A DNA stretch of 28,350 nucleotides from Gammaproteobacteria bacterium (GCA_029880755.1 JAOUNW010000005.1:1-28350); one strand, 5' to 3'. Positions 1 through 7,404 are shown, counted from the first letter of the stretch. Made by a program: numbers and translations. The notes: generated by a model not told the origin, from the letters alone.

Positions 1-203
1 TCAGTATCACGAAAGGCTGCGAGAGCTTCTTTATTTTCAAAAAAATAGATACCGCACACATCACCCGTTGCTTCATCTCTACCATAGATTTTCTGCAATA
101 AACCTGGGACCTCAAGAAAACGCGGCTTGCGTTCGTTTAGCCGACGATCTAGTTCTCCAGGATCGAGATCAGATTTTATTCGCACATATAAAATAGCAGC
201 CAT
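1..203 (-). CDS. YdhR / antibiotic-monooxygenase-fold family protein, partial (3' end outside window)
   Basis: Cassette 14, cut by the window edge. From the ATG at 203 the frame reads about 67 residues, beginning MAAILYVRIKSDLD and containing EVPGLLQKIYGRDE and a GIYFFEN segment. The pattern of a first beta strand, a helix, 'xxPGLxxKxY', then 'GGxYxFxxxExAxAF' is that of the small alpha/beta dimeric ferredoxin-like proteins of the YdhR/ABM superfamily. Those are often annotated as putative monooxygenases, with no proven substrate for most members. A Shine-Dalgarno AGAGGA stands a few bases before the ATG and supports this start. The gene's own attC must lie to the left of position 1. Family assignment rests on pattern only. 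Confidence 0.65.
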   Translation of the reverse strand, partial: MAAILYVRIKSDLDPGELDRRLNERKPRFLEVPGLLQKIYGRDEATGDVCGIYFFENKEALAAFRDT

Positions 204-258
204 ATCGTTCCTCTCAAAATACTTACTTTATTGATTATTAATTCAATTTCGCTTTTCT

Positions 259-318
259 ACATAACATTAAAGTTCGGCCGCGCCGCTTTTTGGCGTCGAC
301 CGGGACGCCTTGTTAGAG
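259..318 (-). other. attC site of cassette 13
   Basis: On the plus strand the site runs from ACATAAC (259-265) to GTTAGAG (312-318). It has an imperfect stem of CGGCCGCGCC with GGCGTCGACCG around a short T-rich loop. Recombination would cut beside C265. The stop of the 267-704 gene lies inside the site. Confidence 0.8.
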
Positions 319-704
319 CGATTGTACCTATACCAACCCAAATATGATCCGCTCACCCATGCAGCCAATAACACAAAAACTCGATCCCATGTAAGCGACG
401 CCCCCATTCCATGCCCAGAACCAAACAGATAATAAGAATAGACAAGTGACACTAAAATACCGATTAATATAACAGTATATGTATTTAGGATGTTCAGTTT
501 ATTTAAAATCACAAAGATCGGGGTGAAAATTATGAGTCCTGTCACATAGCCAGCAACACTAAATATTGGTGTGAATAGCAAGAAATTTCCTTTCATAAAG
601 CCAAGGTAGTGAGAATCTTCGTATGTAACAACTGTAGAAGCCGCGCCGAGCACCAAACCAACAACAAGGCTACCATAAAGTATGGATAACAGAATCCTTG
701 GCAA
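267..704 (-). CDS. Hypothetical four-helix membrane protein (cassette 13)
   Basis: 145 residues with about four hydrophobic segments: roughly 3-27, 38-66, 75-95 and 108-124. It is very likely an inner-membrane protein of unknown function. The start is a TTG at 704, chosen because a good Shine-Dalgarno (AAGAGGAG) stands about 7 nt before it and no in-frame ATG fits. The last 16 residues (SNKASRSTPKSGAAEL) are encoded by the attC itself, and the stop lies next to the distal core box. The original protein may therefore have ended elsewhere, with the attC supplying a tail. I do not recognise a named family. Confidence 0.75.
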   Translation of the reverse strand: MPRILLSILYGSLVVGLVLGAASTVVTYEDSHYLGFMKGNFLLFTPIFSVAGYVTGLIIFTPIFVILNKLNILNTYTVILIGILVSLVYSYYLFGSGHGMGASLTWDRVFVLLAAWVSGSYLGWYRYNRSNKASRSTPKSGAAEL

Positions 705-724
705 ATTCGTACTCCTCTTATTCG

Positions 725-781
725 CTCTAACGTAAATAATTTCCGCGCTATTTCTTCGTCGGCTGGAGTGATTTGTTAAAA
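725..781 (-). other. attC site of cassette 12 (degenerate)
   Basis: The outer boxes are CTCTAAC (725-731) and GTTAAAA (775-781), 57 nt end to end. The internal stem is much poorer than at the other attC sites. The TAA stop of the ATPase gene is read from the 775-781 box. Box position and gene order support an attC, but it may recombine badly. Confidence 0.6.
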
Positions 782-3472
782 CGATTTATTCAATACTTTT
801 AGTCGTACTTGTTTTTCTATTTCTATTATACAAAACATAATCACACCTACTATTATAACCAGAAAACCATCAAATACATTTATTGCCTGGGTTTCAAATA
901 TAGTCTGAAGCCATGGCACATAGGTAATTGCAAACTGACCCAAAGTAACTGTAATAACTGCAGCCCATACAGCACGAGTACCAAGCACGGCTTTTCGGTT
1001 TAATGACGTACCGTACATATTTCGGATAAAGAAAAGGTGAAATATTTCTAGCACGACCAGTGTATTCATGGCTATGGTTCGCGCCAAAGCTTCGGAATAT
1101 TCTTTCTTAATGGCATATTCATACATACCAAACACACAAATAATAAACAGCCCCGTAACCAGTGTGATATGCCACATTAAACCACCACTGAGCAGGGCTT
1201 CATTGCGTGGTCTTGGCGGCCTGTGCATTGTATTTTCTTCGGTGGGTTCAAAGGCCAACGCAATACCAAGGGTTACGGCAGTTATCATATTAATCCATAA
1301 AATCTGAACAGGCGTAATCGGCAGGCTCAATCCTGCCAACATGGCAAAGATAATTGTCATGGCTTCGCCGGCATTGGTTGGCAGCGTCCAGCTAAGAACT
1401 TTTTTAATATTATCATAGACGGTACGACCTTCTCGTACAGCCGCGACAATAGTAGAAAAATTATCGTCCGCTAATACGATTTCAGACGCTTCTTTTGCTG
1501 CTTCGCTTCCTGTCTTACCCATTGCAATCCCGACTCCGGCGCGTTTGAGTGCAGGAGTATCGTTAACGCCGTCTCCTGTCATGGCTACGGTCATTGCATT
1601 CGCCTGTAGTGCCATGACCAGGCGTAATTTATGTTCCGGGCTAGTACGTGCGAAGATACCAGTATCACATACTACAGATTTGAGTTGATCGTCGTCGAGC
1701 TTATCAAGTTCTTGGCCGGTTAATACCCTGTCACAATTTAGTAACCCCAGTTGTTTTCCAATTGCGGATGCAGTAACAGCATGATCACCCGTAATCATCT
1801 TTACATCAATTCCTGCATTATGGCACTTAGCTATTGACTCGATAGCTTCCGGACGCGGCGGATCGATTAAACCTGCCAAACCCAGGAATATTAATGAATC
1901 CCGCACATTGTTATATTCAAGCACGGTATGTTCTGGATTAACGGGTTTGGCAGCAAAGGCGAGTATCCGCCGTCCCTTAGATGCGATGAACGTTGCCTGT
2001 TCTTCCCAGTATACAGTATCTATTGGTGTGCTTTTATCGTCATTAACATACTGTTGCTGGCACATGGAAACGATGGTCTCGGGCGCGCCCTTTACAAAAA
2101 TGTAAGCATGTCCTTCGTGATCATGGTTAAGCGTAGCCATGTATTTCTGCTTGCTATCAAATGGGATGACATCAGTTCGTGTCCATTGATTCCTTATCTT
2201 GCTACTATCAGTACCGACCTTTGATGCAAGGGCTAATAGTGCGATTTCCATTGGATCGCCATGCCCCGTCCAGGTGTCGTCTTGTCGAATCAGTTCCGCA
2301 TCGTTGCAAAGTGCGGCTGCCTTGCCTAATTTTTGCAAAGAGGAATAGTTCTTTACGGTAATAACATTATTACCTGATTCAATGTCGCCAGATGGTTCGT
2401 ATCCAACACCTTTAATCGTAAAGCACTCACTACTGGTTACCAGTATATCGACCATCATTTCATTGCGTGTAAGTGTACCTGTTTTGTCGGAACAGATAAC
2501 GGAGACTGAGCCCAGGGTTTCAATCGCGGGGAGTCGGCGAACAATTGCATTATGTTGCGCCATCGCTTTCACTCCCACGGCCAGCGTAATGGTTAACACA
2601 GCAGGGAGTCCTTCAGGTATGGCCGCAACTGCAATGCCCACAACAGCCATAAATAGATCGGCAAAATCATGATGTAATACAAAATAACCAAAAAGTAACA
2701 TGAGTACCGCAACGGCGAGTATAAATAGGGTAAGCCATCGCGCGAACACCGACATTTGTGACACTAAAGGTGTTTCCAGGGTCTGTACTTCGGAGAGCAA
2801 ACCACCAATTCGTCCAATTTCAGTGTTTTTACCTGTAGCGATAACTACTCCCATACCTTGTCCACTGGTGACGGCTGTACCACTAAATGCGATACAGAAG
2901 CGATCGCCAAGCGGAGCATCAAGCGCAACCGGGATTGTCTGTTTTTCAACGGGAACTGATTCACCAGTTAGTATGGATTCCTGAATCTGCAAACTATGTG
3001 ACTTGAGTAACCGTAGATCAGATGGCAATTTGTCGCCTGCCTCCAGTAAAACTATATCACCGGGTACAAGTTCCTCACCTGGTATGACCTTGCGTTTGCC
3101 ATCTCGTATGACCGACGCACGCAGCGCCAACATGTGCCGAATCGCTTCCAGAGCCTTTTCTGCCTTACCTTCCTGATAGAAACCGATAGCGGCATTGATA
3201 ATCACTACCGCAATAATGACACACGTATCGACTACATGACCGAGTAGCGCTGTAATTCCTGCCGCACCTATAAGGACATATATTAAGATATTATGGAAAT
3301 GTGATAAGAAGCGCTGTAATAAACTTCGCTGTGCGGCTTCAGGCAGCTTGTTTGCGCCGTAAGTCTGTAACCGCAACTTAGCTTCATCTTCACTTAAACC
3401 ATCAAGTGTCGATTCGAGAACGGCTAACGTTTCATCGGATGTTTGGTTGTGCCAGTCTTTAATTTGATGCAT
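776..3472 (-). CDS. P-type cation-transporting ATPase (P2/CtpF-PMA1-like), cassette 12
   Basis: 898 residues, full length for a P2-type ATPase. Visible in order: a cation-ATPase N-terminal domain (about 5-75), the actuator motif TGES (169-172), the membrane motif PEGLP (286-290), the phosphorylation site SDKTGTLT with phospho-Asp at 329, the nucleotide-binding KGAPE, the hinge TGDGVND, and C-terminal membrane helices. PEGLP and overall layout match SERCA-like/P2 pumps. The M6 segment reads LWINMITAVTLG, where SERCA has an Asp that binds Ca2+. This resembles bacterial CtpF/PMA1-like pumps, so the ion (Ca2+, Na+ or other) cannot be fixed from motifs. Only about 26 nt separate the ATG from the cassette edge, with no clear Shine-Dalgarno, so the gene needs readthrough transcription from upstream cassettes. 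The stop codon is supplied by the attC core box. Confidence 0.95.
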   Translation of the reverse strand: MHQIKDWHNQTSDETLAVLESTLDGLSEDEAKLRLQTYGANKLPEAAQRSLLQRFLSHFHNILIYVLIGAAGITALLGHVVDTCVIIAVVIINAAIGFYQEGKAEKALEAIRHMLALRASVIRDGKRKVIPGEELVPGDIVLLEAGDKLPSDLRLLKSHSLQIQESILTGESVPVEKQTIPVALDAPLGDRFCIAFSGTAVTSGQGMGVVIATGKNTEIGRIGGLLSEVQTLETPLVSQMSVFARWLTLFILAVAVLMLLFGYFVLHHDFADLFMAVVGIAVAAIPEGLPAVLTITLAVGVKAMAQHNAIVRRLPAIETLGSVSVICSDKTGTLTRNEMMVDILVTSSECFTIKGVGYEPSGDIESGNNVITVKNYSSLQKLGKAAALCNDAELIRQDDTWTGHGDPMEIALLALASKVGTDSSKIRNQWTRTDVIPFDSKQKYMATLNHDHEGHAYIFVKGAPETIVSMCQQQYVNDDKSTPIDTVYWEEQATFIASKGRRILAFAAKPVNPEHTVLEYNNVRDSLIFLGLAGLIDPPRPEAIESIAKCHNAGIDVKMITGDHAVTASAIGKQLGLLNCDRVLTGQELDKLDDDQLKSVVCDTGIFARTSPEHKLRLVMALQANAMTVAMTGDGVNDTPALKRAGVGIAMGKTGSEAAKEASEIVLADDNFSTIVAAVREGRTVYDNIKKVLSWTLPTNAGEAMTIIFAMLAGLSLPITPVQILWINMITAVTLGIALAFEPTEENTMHRPPRPRNEALLSGGLMWHITLVTGLFIICVFGMYEYAIKKEYSEALARTIAMNTLVVLEIFHLFFIRNMYGTSLNRKAVLGTRAVWAAVITVTLGQFAITYVPWLQTIFETQAINVFDGFLVIIVGVIMFCIIEIEKQVRLKVLNKSF

Positions 3473-3492
3473 TGATTAAGGTGATTGTTTTG

Positions 3493-3555
3493 TTTTAACG
3501 TTTAAGTTAAAAGGCTCGACGCTTTATCGCGTCCTTTTTGAACGCCTTGTTAGCG
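3493..3555 (-). other. attC site of cassette 11 (nhaA)
   Basis: Outer boxes TTTTAAC (3493-3499) and GTTAGCG (3549-3555). The stem AAAAGG..GACGC pairs with GCGTCCTTTT around a TTTAT loop. It separates the nhaA gene from the ATPase gene. Confidence 0.85.
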
Positions 3556-3627
3556 CCAGTGGCAACACGAATTGCACCCGTTGTCACTGCTCCAAGCTGG
3601 TACGAATAGCTTTCATTTGTGACAAAC

Positions 3628-4962
3628 TCAAGAAAGTTTTTCACGTGCAGGCAACCACATCAATATTGCGAGACCCACCACTGCGGAAAAAACGGATGCG
3701 AGAAATATTCCCAGCTTAGCGCTATCAATTAGGTTCTCGTTAAAAGCCAGATTTGCAATGAACAGCGCCATGGTGAAGCCGATTCCGGCGAGAAAGCTGC
3801 CGCCAGCCAGCAATCTCCAACTCAGTTCCGGAGGGAGAATCGCAATGTGTGAATGCACAGCCAGCCAACTGAACAACATAACACCTATGGGTTTACCCAG
3901 CACGAAGCCTAAGAATATCGCCACAGTAACCGAGCTGCCAAGGTCGCTTAAAGTGAGTGGTAAGCCAGCGTTGGCAAATGCGAACAGAGGCATAATGACA
4001 AAACCCACCCAAGGATGCAGCGTGATCTCCAGACGTTCCACTGGAGACAGTGTTTCACGCGCGGCAATTTCAGCCATCTGTAATGTCTGTCGATCCATCG
4101 TGTCTCTACTGCTTTCGTTGCGGGCTGGATGCGCAATAACCTGGCCCAATATCGAGTACAACCGCTCGTCACTGACCCATCGGCGTGCTGGAGTCATTAA
4201 ACCGAGTATAACGCCAGTGATGGTGGCGTGGATCCCGGACGCATCGACTGCGAGCCAGATGAGCATACCCACCAATATGTAGAGTGGAAAGCCGCGAAAG
4301 CCAAGCATTGCCATCGCGCGTGTAAACAGCAGGCCAAGTGCAGCCACCGCCAACGGCCACCAGACAATATCGCTACTATAGCCAATCGCAACGACAAGTA
4401 TGGCACCGATATCGTCAACAATCGCTAATGACAGCATAAATACCCGTAAGCTCTGAGGTATGCGGGTGCCAAGCAGCGCCAGACAACCAATAACAAACGC
4501 CGTGTCAGTTGCCATGACAGTACCCCATCCAGACTGACCGGGCTGCCCTGTTTGTAGTGCCAGATAGATCGCAGCAGGGACGATCATACCGCCGAGGGCG
4601 GCTGCTATGGATAGTGCGGCCATGCGAGGTTTGTTCATCTCTCCGAGAACCAACTCGCGCTTGAGCTCCAATGCGACAAGAAAGAAAAACAGCGTCATCA
4701 GGCCGTCGTTGATCCACTCGCGCAACGAACGGGCAAACTCGAGTGAGCCAACCTGGAGACCGATCTGTGTCTCCCAGGCATGGTCGAACGCGTCAGCCCA
4801 AGGCGAGTTGGACAGAACGAGTGCGGCAACGGTGAACAATAGAAGTATTGCCCCGCTAGCTGACTGAATGTGCAAGAAACGCACGAAGGGGTTCGTGAGC
4901 CGATCAACAAATTCCTTCGGCAGTCGAGTGGTTTCTGGATTTGCTTTCTGATCTGTAACCAT
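3628..4962 (-). CDS. nhaA: Na+/H+ antiporter NhaA (cassette 11)
   Basis: 444 residues, longer than E. coli NhaA (388), with the family's signatures. These are a helix reading INDGLMTLFFFLVALELKRE near 85-104, the broken-helix motif ATDTAF (151-156), and the paired aspartates of the ion site in LAIVDDIGAILVVA (D183, D184). These Asp residues carry the Na+/H+ exchange in the characterised enzyme, which expels Na+ in exchange for 2 H+ across the inner membrane at alkaline pH. The ATG at 4962 has GGAACGA a few bases upstream. A roughly 70-nt spacer separates the stop from its attC. The gene is a stand-alone cassette beside a cation ATPase cassette, which suggests an ion-homeostasis advantage (inference). 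No regulator of NhaR type is nearby. Confidence 0.95.
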   Translation of the reverse strand: MVTDQKANPETTRLPKEFVDRLTNPFVRFLHIQSASGAILLLFTVAALVLSNSPWADAFDHAWETQIGLQVGSLEFARSLREWINDGLMTLFFFLVALELKRELVLGEMNKPRMAALSIAAALGGMIVPAAIYLALQTGQPGQSGWGTVMATDTAFVIGCLALLGTRIPQSLRVFMLSLAIVDDIGAILVVAIGYSSDIVWWPLAVAALGLLFTRAMAMLGFRGFPLYILVGMLIWLAVDASGIHATITGVILGLMTPARRWVSDERLYSILGQVIAHPARNESSRDTMDRQTLQMAEIAARETLSPVERLEITLHPWVGFVIMPLFAFANAGLPLTLSDLGSSVTVAIFLGFVLGKPIGVMLFSWLAVHSHIAILPPELSWRLLAGGSFLAGIGFTMALFIANLAFNENLIDSAKLGIFLASVFSAVVGLAILMWLPAREKLS

Positions 4963-4985
4963 AAAAAGTCGTTCCGACTGTCAAG

Positions 4986-5069
4986 CGCTAACGCCTTACT
5001 CAGCGAAAAACTTTCCGCGTAGCCGATAGGCAGAGCGGGTAGGTTTTCCTCTGAAGTTGATTGTTAGCA
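4986..5069 (-). other. attC site of cassette 10
   Basis: Outer boxes CGCTAAC (4986-4992) and GTTAGCA (5063-5069), about 84 nt. The centre contains CGTAGCCGATAGGC and a GGTTTTCC stem arm, nearly the same as in the attC at 7791-7874. The two sites belong to one attC family. Confidence 0.85.
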
Positions 5070-5081
5070 TAATTTATTTCT

Positions 5082-5354
5082 TTATTCACTCTTACCACGA
5101 GTAAGCTTCTGATATGCGCCAAGACCGACCACGACCAGAACCGCAGCGACTAACAAAAATGTTGGGTAAATCAAATTAGTAATATCTTTTTTTCCAGCAT
5201 CAAAAATAAATACCAGCGCTTCCAGACTTACGGCGATAGAAATAATGACAAGAAACTTTATTAGTGTCTCTCTCTGTTTAGCGGGTGTCTTAGAAGCGAC
5301 CAATAGGGTCAGACTCGATTGATCAAAGCAGCGACCTACGAAAATACAGATCAA
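5082..5354 (-). CDS. Small membrane protein, 5' end disrupted by an inverted-repeat insertion (probable pseudogene, cassette 10)
   Basis: The readable part, from VASKTPAKQRETLIKF onward, encodes two hydrophobic helices with a short charged loop, then a basic tail ending TRGKSE. The only available start is a TTG at 5354 that lies inside an inverted repeat, and the first 18 residues are encoded by that repeat. An ATG with sense codons after it lies just beyond the repeat at 5380 (ATG AAG AG), but the repeat puts it out of frame and adds a stop. Removing 71 nt (5302-5372) joins it in frame as M-K-R-V-A-S-K-T-P. I therefore read this as a gene broken by the insertion. Expression from the TTG cannot be excluded. 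No family recognised. Confidence 0.6.
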   Translation of the reverse strand: MICIFVGRCFDQSSLTLLVASKTPAKQRETLIKFLVIISIAVSLEALVFIFDAGKKDITNLIYPTFLLVAAVLVVVGLGAYQKLTRGKSE

Positions 5355-5372
5355 TCGAGTCTGACCCTATTG
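5301..5372. repeat. Perfect 24-bp inverted repeat element (REP-like) inside a cassette
   Basis: The arm at 5301-5324 begins CAATAGGGTCAGACTCGATT and is perfectly complementary to the arm at 5349-5372, which ends GTCTGACCCTATTG. A 24-nt spacer separates them. It is not an attC, having no core boxes, and it sits at the 5' end of the cassette 10 gene. The GGGTCAGACTCGAT-type core resembles short palindromic repeats I recall near REP-associated (Y1) transposases. That link is from memory and unverified. No second copy was seen in this window. Confidence 0.85.
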
Positions 5373-5393
5373 CTCTTCATGATTATTTATTTG

Positions 5394-5480
5394 CTCTAAC
5401 GTCCACAATAAGGGGCGCAAGCCGCAACGCGGCGCAGCGTCCCAGCGAGTGAAGCGAACGACTTGATTGTGTTGTTAGGC
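5394..5480 (-). other. attC site of cassette 9
   Basis: Outer boxes CTCTAAC (5394-5400) and GTTAGGC (5474-5480), 87 nt. The centre is a GC-rich imperfect palindrome (GGGGCGCAAGCCGC... GCGGCGCAGCGTCCC). The stop codon of the methyltransferase gene is part of the distal box. Confidence 0.88.
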
Positions 5481-6092
5481 ATCTGATATTTTGACACGCT
5501 TATTTCTCTTTTTGTATTTGCTCTGATAAATCCGACGCTGCTTAGTTACTTCATATAGAATGATACCAGATGTTGTGCCAAGATTTAGACTCTCAATCAT
5601 GCCAAACATTGGGATGCTTACACACATTTCGCAATGTTCTACGGCTAGATCACTTATGCCTCTACTTTCATTTCCAAACCAAACCGCCAGTTTGGCATAG
5701 AGGGTATAGTCGGCTTCGTCCAATATAGCATTTTCCTTCCCCTTTACATGAGGTGAAGTGACAACTGAGGTGAAGTTATTCTTTTCTAAATGCTCAATAC
5801 AATCTTCAGTGCTATCAAATCTTTTGACAAAACTCCATTTGATCGCCGATACAGATGTCTTAGAAAGGGATCTCTTTTCACGCATATCTTGCCAGTCTTC
5901 TGGCAAGGCTTTCCTGGGGTCAACGATATAAGTTTTTTCTACCCCAAGAGCATTTACATTTCTAATGATCGTTCCGATATTTTTTATATCGCTAGGATTT
6001 TCGATGACCGCGATAAGGTTTTTACACCGGTAATTCTTTATTTCGTCAGCGCGCTTTCGGACTGAGGTTTTACTTTTCTTTTCTTTTTCCAT
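5475..6092 (-). CDS. SpoU/TrmH-family RNA 2'-O-methyltransferase (cassette 9)
   Basis: 205 residues with the three SPOUT knot motifs in order. Motif 1 is NPSDIKNIGTIIRNVNALGV (about 32-51), with the conserved N and the catalytic Arg of RN. Motif 2 is VWFGNESRGIS (about 138-148). Motif 3 is IPMFGMIESLNLGTTSGIIL (about 160-179). The family transfers a methyl group from S-adenosylmethionine to a ribose 2'-OH in tRNA or rRNA. The target cannot be told from sequence. The N and C termini are lysine-rich, which suits RNA binding. At 205 aa it is a minimal TrmH-like protein without the L30e-type substrate domain of RlmB. The cassette gives it about 31 nt of 5' leader. The final codons GAT GCC TAA end in the attC box GCCTAAC. 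Confidence 0.9.
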   Translation of the reverse strand: MEKEKKSKTSVRKRADEIKNYRCKNLIAVIENPSDIKNIGTIIRNVNALGVEKTYIVDPRKALPEDWQDMREKRSLSKTSVSAIKWSFVKRFDSTEDCIEHLEKNNFTSVVTSPHVKGKENAILDEADYTLYAKLAVWFGNESRGISDLAVEHCEMCVSIPMFGMIESLNLGTTSGIILYEVTKQRRIYQSKYKKRNKRVKISDA

Positions 6093-6117
6093 AGGTATAT
6101 ACCGCTCTGGTTCAGAT

Positions 6118-6177
6118 GCCTAACGATATAACTCAGGCGCGCTGCTTTTCAGCGTCGCTTGAAGTGCGTTGTTAGGC
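6118..6177 (-). other. attC site of cassette 8 (fic)
   Basis: Textbook attC of 60 nt: GCCTAAC (6118-6124) and GTTAGGC (6171-6177) are perfect complements. The stem CAGGCGCGCTG pairs imperfectly with CAGCGTCGCTTG around a TTTT loop. Confidence 0.92.
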
Positions 6178-6179
6178 GT

Positions 6180-7271
6180 TTATTCTGATAAGTCAATTTC
6201 ATCTTTTAGAGCATCTAGAAGATAATTATTTAAATATGCTGTTTTACGATTGTATTTCTTGTCTATTCTAACTAATAAACCCGCTGCCCCAAGTTTTTTT
6301 AAATATGTATGAGCTGTAGAAATACTCCCAGCTACTCCATGTTCTACCAAATTATTTGCGAATATAATTGGACCACTGAAAAGAACATTCACTAGATCTT
6401 GTGAATACATTTTTACGTCCAATTCTCTAATTTTATGTTTAACTTCTGACATAGCTCTGCGTACCTCTAGTGCACGTACTGTTGATCTTAAAGAAGCACG
6501 ATGGACTAATTGTACAAACCACATCAAATACGGAAGAAAATCATTCGTTTCATGTGTGCTTTGTAACAGCGTGTAATACATCTCTCTATTTTTTAGGATA
6601 TCACCTGATAAAAAGAGTACTGGGACGTCAAGTAATTTTTGTTCCACCAAATAAAGAACAACCATTATTCTACCGGTTCTTCCATTACCATCGGTAAATG
6701 GATGAATTGATTCAAATTGATAGTGCGCTATAGCAGCTTTAATTATTGGATGCACATCATCTTCGGAATTCATCCAATTAAATAAATTGCCCAATAAATC
6801 TCTTAATAAATTTTCCCCATCAGGTGGGGTATAAACAATTCTTCCAGAGCTATGTGTTAATGCCGTACCCGGAACTTTTCTGACCTGCACAGGTTTATCA
6901 CGAATAATTGAACATATTTCTTCCATTACGTTTGTGCAAAGTGGTTTATCCGACAGCCAGCCATGACGCATAGCTTCAGCATAACGGCGAACTTCTTTTG
7001 TCATAGGGTCAGGTGCTTTCTGCGGTGATTCTGAACCAAACAATTTATTATCAGTTGTAACAATCTGCTCTATTTCTGAGGATGCTTTTGCTTCTAGTAA
7101 AATAACACTTTCGTACAGTGCGGCCTGATTTGGTAGGTGCTCGGCTGTAGCTGAGAGCTTGGCTAGCGCCTCTGATGCTGGTACCAACGCCTTGAATAGC
7201 TCGATGGATTCAAGAGCTTGCACCGGTGGCAATAGTGGCAAATCATAGTAGGGCTTATCTGGGTTGAACAT
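6180..7271 (-). CDS. Fic-domain protein with C-terminal winged helix (cassette 8)
   Basis: 363 residues. An N-terminal Fic_N region precedes the Fic core, whose active-site loop HPFTDGNGRTGR (190-201) is a perfect HPFx(D/E)GNGRxxR match. Fic proteins usually transfer AMP from ATP to a protein hydroxyl, and His190 would be the base. The N-terminal helix carries SSEIEQ (64-69), which resembles the self-inhibitory motif (S/T)xxxE(G/N) but with Gln in the last place. About residues 270-363 look like a winged-helix DNA-binding domain (VAGSISTAHTYLKKLGAAGL). This layout is common in stand-alone Fic proteins that control their own promoter. Fittingly, a palindromic site lies directly upstream at 7277-7328. 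The start is the ATG at 7271; no good Shine-Dalgarno is seen. The stop lies just before the attC. Confidence 0.93.
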   Translation of the reverse strand: MFNPDKPYYDLPLLPPVQALESIELFKALVPASEALAKLSATAEHLPNQAALYESVILLEAKASSEIEQIVTTDNKLFGSESPQKAPDPMTKEVRRYAEAMRHGWLSDKPLCTNVMEEICSIIRDKPVQVRKVPGTALTHSSGRIVYTPPDGENLLRDLLGNLFNWMNSEDDVHPIIKAAIAHYQFESIHPFTDGNGRTGRIMVVLYLVEQKLLDVPVLFLSGDILKNREMYYTLLQSTHETNDFLPYLMWFVQLVHRASLRSTVRALEVRRAMSEVKHKIRELDVKMYSQDLVNVLFSGPIIFANNLVEHGVAGSISTAHTYLKKLGAAGLLVRIDKKYNRKTAYLNNYLLDALKDEIDLSE

Positions 7272-7276
7272 AAGGA

Positions 7277-7328
7277 ACTTGCGGATCCGTTACAATTTTC
7301 GCAAGTATACTCCTCGTACTTGCGAAAA
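7277..7328 (-). promoter_or_regulatory. Putative operator of the fic cassette: palindrome with a third half-site
   Basis: TTTTCGCAAGTA (7296-7307) and TACTTGCGAAAA (7317-7328) form a perfect 12-bp inverted repeat with a 9-bp spacer. A third, shorter copy of the half-site, ACTTGCGGA, lies at 7277-7285, right before the fic start. The unusually long leader (about 139 nt to the cassette edge) and the winged helix in the Fic protein suggest autoregulation (inference). Confidence 0.7.
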
Positions 7329-7404
7329 ATCAACAAAACCTGTAAGTACATCGGCGATATTTGCTAAATTGCCATATTCTTAATAAGGTTATACGCCTTT
7401 TTAC

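Noticed and set aside
3758..4282. 174-aa plus-strand open frame over nhaA
   Set aside because: Antisense to a gene with complete NhaA motifs; no start signals or recognisable domain.
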